A stretch of DNA of 64,000 bases from Adiantum capillus-veneris (Eukaryota; Streptophyta; Polypodiopsida; Polypodiales; Pteridaceae), in NCBI GenBank assembly GCA_014529385.2, contig CM043971.1:52301209-52365208 (forward strand), read 5' to 3'. The notes beneath the pieces are model-generated. The model ran no database searches. It was not told the DNA's origin and saw nothing but the letters and a program-made list of their open reading frames with translations. The translations under genes were made by a program, and so were the position numbers. Of this stretch, positions 60,317 to 64,000 are shown one piece after another. Positions within the stretch are counted from its first letter, which is position 1. Every line of letters begins with the position of its first letter.

Positions 60317-61240
60317 TGTTAGAAGCTGGACCCACCCCACGACATCTAACTATTCGGAGGATTATTATTTTTGTAATTATTCATTCATTGAGGAAAACCT
60401 GATTTTCACCTTGTAAATATTGGGACTTACAGAAGTTTCCAGATTGTATCCCAGTTTTGATAGTTAGATTGAGTAGATGGTTGATTTTGTAACTTTAGGG
60501 TTTGAGAAATTGTAAGGTATATATACCACTTTTTGACCTTAATGAAAGACCCTTGTGTCATTTTTAAAAAACAAGTTTTGAAGTGTGTGAGTGAGCGTAC
60601 TGTGTACGAGAGAGAGTGTGTGAGTTTCATCTTGACGCTACGTGTGCTCGCGTGGTCGGAATCGAGTGCGGAGAAGTGCAGCGTGTTGCCCCCAACGAGA
60701 GCTACAAGCCGATACCTACATTGCGTGCGTATGGTCCGGTTTTGCGAGCTCCTTCTACGAGCTTCATCGGGTGTTTGGGTGAGCATACGTTGTCCGATTT
60801 TGCCTTGCAGCATATCCACACGTTCACATTGAGTAGAACTACACATTAGGCACTTTAGATTTCGGAAACGAAGACCTGCAGATTTCGGCCAGACATCCTA
60901 CGTGTTTCTGCACTAGGTGTTTTGGTTCTTAGACCTTAGGGAGAGCGACCTATTGGTATTAGTAGGGTCTCCTTCAAGTTCTATGGTGTTTCGAGATTGT
61001 TTGATGGGTGTTCGGCTCTAGGAAGCATTGTAGGAAGTTCCCTCTTATGCACTCTTGAAGGCTGTGACTTAGACAATTGGTAGAGATCTCAGTAGTAATT
61101 AGTTAGGAGTCGGTCAAGTGTAGGTTGACACCTTATGCTTGCTTCCAAGTGCCTGCGGGTCGAGCTTCGTCCTTAGCTGACATTACATGTTAGGTGATTT
61201 CTCGCTTTGCTGACGTCCGTCTCGGCGTATCCGTCCAACA
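60317..61240 (+). repeat. 3' LTR of the 19.6 kb element
   Basis: It starts TGTTAGAAGCTGG and ends CCGTCCAACA. TATATATA lies at 60518-60525. The half-palindrome AGACATCCTACG is exact at 60891-60902, better preserved than in the 5' LTR. Confidence 0.95.
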
Positions 61241-61245
61241 ACACA
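61241..61245 (+). other. Target-site duplication ACACA, right copy
   Basis: Identical to 41595-41599. On the minus strand it lies inside the Cys-Val-Val-Cys of the chromovirus integrase zinc finger. Confidence 0.95.
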
Positions 61246-62164
61246 TTTAGAAACATACTCTTGTATGTTTTCTTTCATAGTAGGCCAATAGAAATATGTT
61301 TCAATCCCCTTTAGGGTAGAGTGAATCCCTCTATGCTTTGTATAAGGAGGAGCATGAGATTCATACATTACTTTCTCACGTAGTGAGCTAGTAACGCATA
61401 GTCTATTGCCGTAGAGAAGATAACCATCTTGTAAAGTAAATGGTTCCTCTTTCTTCCCTAGTGCAAGGGCTGAAATCACATCTCTAAAATCGGGATCAAT
61501 AGCATACTCATCTATCATAGAAGATAGATCATTGTGAGTTGCTATGGAAACCGCATTCACTCTCGGCCGTCTTGAGAGTGCATCAGCTACTTTAGCCAGC
61601 AATGTGAGCAATATGAAAATGAAATTGGGAAAGAAAATTTGCCCACCTCATTTGTTTGTCGGAGAGCTTGGTCTGCGTCATGAAGTACTTAAGACTTTGG
61701 TGATCCATTCGCAGAATGAAAGGAGTCCCCAATAAATAGTGCTTCCATGAGTCTAAGGCATGTAGAATTGCGAGGAGTTCCTTTTCATATATGCCTAGAG
61801 CTTGCTCAACAGGGTCGAGCCTTTGACTTTCATAGCCTATGGCATGCCCTTCTTGAAGCAAAACAGCTCCAAGGCAATCACCACAAGCATCACATTGGAC
61901 CTCAAATGGCTTTGAGAGATCCGATAGTGTAAGCACAGGTTGAGAGATAAGCTTTTCTTTAAGCTTTTTGAAAGCATTGTTCTCCTTGGCAGACCATGTG
62001 TACCTAACATTTTTCTTTGTTAGGTCATGTAATGGTCCTGCTATTAGTGAGAACTTTTCTATGAAGCGTCTATAGTATGCGCACATACCTATAAATCTTC
62101 TTAACTCATGGAGATTCCTTGGTTTAGGCCATCCTTTTATTACCTCTAACTTTGATGGATCCAT
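61241..62164 (-). pseudogene. Chromovirus RNase H and integrase zinc-finger start
   Basis: Reading from 62164: MDPSKLEVIKGWPKPRNLHE (RT connection), FIGMCAYYRRFIEKFS, FEVQCDACGDCLGAVLLQEG (RNase H Asp), YEKELLAILHALDSWKHYL (Glu) and LRMDHQSLKYF (Asp). A frame change near 61600 leads to VADALSRRPRV (end of RNase H). LYGNRLCVTSSLREKV, ESHAPPYTKHRGIHSTLKGI and YFYWPTMKENIQEYVSKC form the first half of the integrase HHCC finger, which breaks at the insertion. Confidence 0.9.
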
Positions 62165-63217
62165 TTGGATGCCATCACCTAAATACTGAATCTCTTGTAA
62201 GAAAAATTCACTTTTCTTTCAATTAACATAAAGTTTATTCTCTCTTAGAACATGAAATATTACCTGGAGGTGTTGCTTGTGTTCATCTAATGAATTAGAG
62301 TAGATGATGATATCATCAAAGAACACTCCAGTAAAGGTTCGGTGAGGCCTGAATAGCTTCTCCATCAAGCGGTTGAATGTGGCTGTACATTGGTCAAGCC
62401 AAAAGGCATGACAATGTATTCGTAAAGACCAAACGTAGTGTGAAATACGGTCTTTACAATATCTTGATCAACTATCCTTATTTGATGATAGCCACTTTTT
62501 AGGTCAATCCTACTGAAGTAGGTGGACCCTTGTAGCTTATCAAATAGGTCTTCTACTCGTGGAACGGGAAACCTTTTTGATAGTGATCCTATTTAGTGCT
62601 CTATAGTCGACACACATATGATATATGCCGTCTTTCTTTTGCACTAGCAGCACAGGAGAACAAAATGGAGATGAGCTAGGCCTAACCATGCCCTTCTCAA
62701 CTAACTCATGCACTTGCCACATAATCTCCTCTTGTTGAGCTTGAGAAACTCTATAAGGAGGTTTGTTAGGCAGTGAACTTCCTGGAAGAAGTTCAATTGC
62801 ATGGTTATAATTACCTCGTTTAGGAGGTAGCTCACAAGGGATGTCGTCAATAAAGACATCTTGAAACCCCTTTAGAAAATTGGATAACTCTAATTCCTTT
62901 TGATTGTGTATATTTTCTTTTGCTAAAACATTAGGTTCATTTTGAGAATCTCTAACAAAAATCATGTACACGGAAATAGAGATCTTTATTGACTTGTTGA
63001 AAGCTTTTGGATGTACAATGGGTATAGTGTTACCCGTTTCCTTACCATCTATATACATATCTTTTCCCCTGAACTTAAAGGAGATTCTCCTTTCAGGGAA
63101 TTTAACATTGGCAGCCATGCGATCAAACCATGGTGCCCCTAGGATCACATTCTCATGATTGAGAGGAGAGATAAAGAAGTCCTCTTTGTCCACATAGCTT
63201 TGGACATGGAGCCTCAA
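62165..63217 (-). pseudogene. Chromovirus reverse transcriptase
   Basis: From 63217: FFISPLNHENVILGAPWFDR (end of the protease fold), a linker, then FQDVFIDDIPCELPPKRG, PPYRVSQAQQEEIMWQV and FCSPVLLVQKKDGIYHMCVD, where the family has W-R-M instead of Y-H-M. After a frame change near 62560 the frame has the [16 protein letters not shown] motif A region, VMPFGLTN and, near 62300-62330, GVFFDDIIIYSN, in which the catalytic Asp pair is kept. A TGA near 62220 and at least three frame changes (62560, 62390, 62180) make it non-functional. Confidence 0.88.
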
Positions 63218-63247
63218 TTTCCCAATTAAGGGAGTGACTGAAGCTTC

Positions 63248-64000
63248 TTACCCCTTGAAAGCACCGTCTGCGGGTAGGACATCTCCCATCTCGTAGGCTT
63301 GTATGCCTAGCTTGGTGGCCAACTCTATAGATATAAAATTGTGAGTAGAACCAGGGTCAAAGAGAATAAAAGCATGATGTTCTCTTACCTTTCCCCAAGC
63401 ATGGCATAGAGGAGATCCTTTTGTGGTGAATTTCCTCCTCTTGGATTTCGACCAAAGTAGCTCTAGGAGGTTCATGGCGGTTGTTCTTTTGGGGACAAGC
63501 GCGGTACGCATGCCCTTGTTCGCCGCACTTGAAACACTGGTTATCCTTTCGATAATGCTCAAGCTCTTCAGGAGAGAGTTTATTTTTGCATTTGTAAACT
63601 CCCTTCTCATTAGCTTTGTTGGAATTGCCCTTAGGAGACTTTTGGACATTGTCCTTCCCCTTAGGCTCATTGGAACCCTTGTTTTCAGGGGGCTTAGAAT
63701 TCCTCTTAGCCCCTGTTTGGAAATTGATTCGAGAGGCCACCATAGTATGATGTATTACCGCCGATATGGTGCGTGGCCTTTGGGAGTTGACATACTCCGC
63801 CATTTCTTCAGTTAAGCCCGCACAAAATTGCTGCTTTTGCTCTCCAAAACCCAACTTTTTGAAGACAGTGGCTTTAAGTTGTAGGTCCCAAAACTTGTCC
63901 ACATATTTGTGAATGGATTCATAGGGAGAGAGCTTCAAGCTTCACCATTCGGTGAGTACTTTGTCTTTGGCATCGGTGGCCAAAAACTGCTTCATAATGG
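63248..64000 (-). pseudogene. Chromovirus gag, knuckle and protease
   Basis: The frame enters from beyond the window (MKQFLATDAKDKVLTEW, then a TGA near 63948). ESIHKYVDKFWDLQLKA, FGEQKQQFCAGLTEEMAEYV and VIHHTMVAS are the end of capsid. CFKCGEQGHAYRACP at about 63500-63545 is a full C-x2-C-x4-H-x4-C knuckle. In a second frame, HAFILFDPGSTHNFISIELA is the retropepsin site with Pro instead of the Ser in Asp-Ser-Gly, so activity is doubtful. A stop near 63250 separates it from RT. Confidence 0.88.

Larger units (their letters stand above)
41600..61240 (+). mobile_element. 19.6 kb Ty3/gypsy (Athila/Tat-like) retrotransposon, complete ends, mutated
   Basis: Two LTRs (941 and 924 bp), a primer site, gag, PR, RT, RNase H, integrase, a 3' coding region and a polypurine tract are in the standard order, with ACACA duplications outside. 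Integrase wording (MGARAFAKWGIDFVGPI, YIIVATDYLTKWVEAKAT) and the tRNA-Asp primer site place it near the Athila/Tat/Ogre group. It is much longer than typical 5-12 kb gypsy elements, due to palindrome-bearing non-coding blocks and the 3' gene. I count on the order of 40 LTR differences by eye plus a 15 bp indel, so the insertion is not recent. Many stops show that this copy would need help to move. Confidence 0.95.
61241..64000 (-). mobile_element. Chromovirus (Ty3/gypsy), 5' part: gag to integrase start
   Basis: The minus strand carries gag (off the window end), knuckle, protease, RT, RNase H and the first half of the integrase zinc finger. The rest of the same element lies at 40444-41599 on the other side of the 19.6 kb insertion. 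The zinc-finger C-x2-C is split by the insertion and comes back in frame when the insertion and one ACACA are left out, which shows that both parts are one element. Confidence 0.95.

Overview
This window is nuclear DNA of a land plant with a large, repeat-rich genome. The evidence is GT-AG introns of about 70-140 bp, Ty1/copia and Ty3/gypsy elements with plant-type tRNA primer sites, Penelope-like reverse transcriptase remnants, long GA/CT/TG/G tracts and several kilobases of satellite. A fern or other seedless plant would fit the integrase wording and the Penelope-like and DUF7869 relics, but that is inference and the species is not identified. No rRNA, tRNA, CRISPR or organellar gene is seen. 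Almost every protein-coding stretch is broken by stops or frameshifts.

Layout. 1-4.9 kb: two unrecognised genes end tail to tail, one on + (109-2005, with an intron that is mostly a CT tract) and one on - (4915-2069, four introns' worth of exon structure of which three introns are mapped, in-frame TAG, decayed end). 5-7.8 kb: satellite array with a ~437 bp higher-order period. 8.8-16.4 kb: a minus-strand block that may be one decayed multi-exon gene, with an unrecognised N-terminal part, a SET-like exon and an FCP1/NIF-like phosphatase part followed by a SAP-like tail; a phase-compatible 2.6 kb intron is filled with satellite. 16.4-18.7 kb: the same ~437 bp satellite in inverted orientation. 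19-24 kb: tandem repeats, a Penelope-like RT C-terminal relic and a ~320 bp higher-order repeat. 24.1-29 kb: a DUF8039-like exon, a dense microsatellite patch and a broken DUF7869-type transposon gene. 29.4-30 kb: a Penelope-like RT core relic.

31.8-64 kb is a nest of LTR retrotransposons. A Ty3/gypsy fragment (31.8-34.4 kb: short LTR, Met-type primer site, gag, protease) abuts a 5'-truncated minus-strand Ty1/copia element (38.3-34.4 kb). A minus-strand Ty3/gypsy chromovirus (gag at 64 kb, integrase end at 40.4 kb) is split by a 19.6 kb Ty3/gypsy element (41600-61240) bounded by 941 and 924 bp LTRs and a perfect 5 bp target duplication, ACACA.

The 19.6 kb element is the most interesting object. 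It has a tRNA-Asp-type primer site, gag, protease, RT, RNase H, an integrase with two zinc-finger-like modules, a second retropepsin-like domain fused after integrase, a large 3' coding region with a long coiled coil, and two clusters of a 24 bp palindrome with ~280 bp spacing, one between primer site and gag and one between pol and the 3' gene. Half of the palindrome is present in each LTR. The coding regions carry at least fourteen in-frame stops, nearly all explicable as C:G to T:A changes, so this copy is not autonomous.
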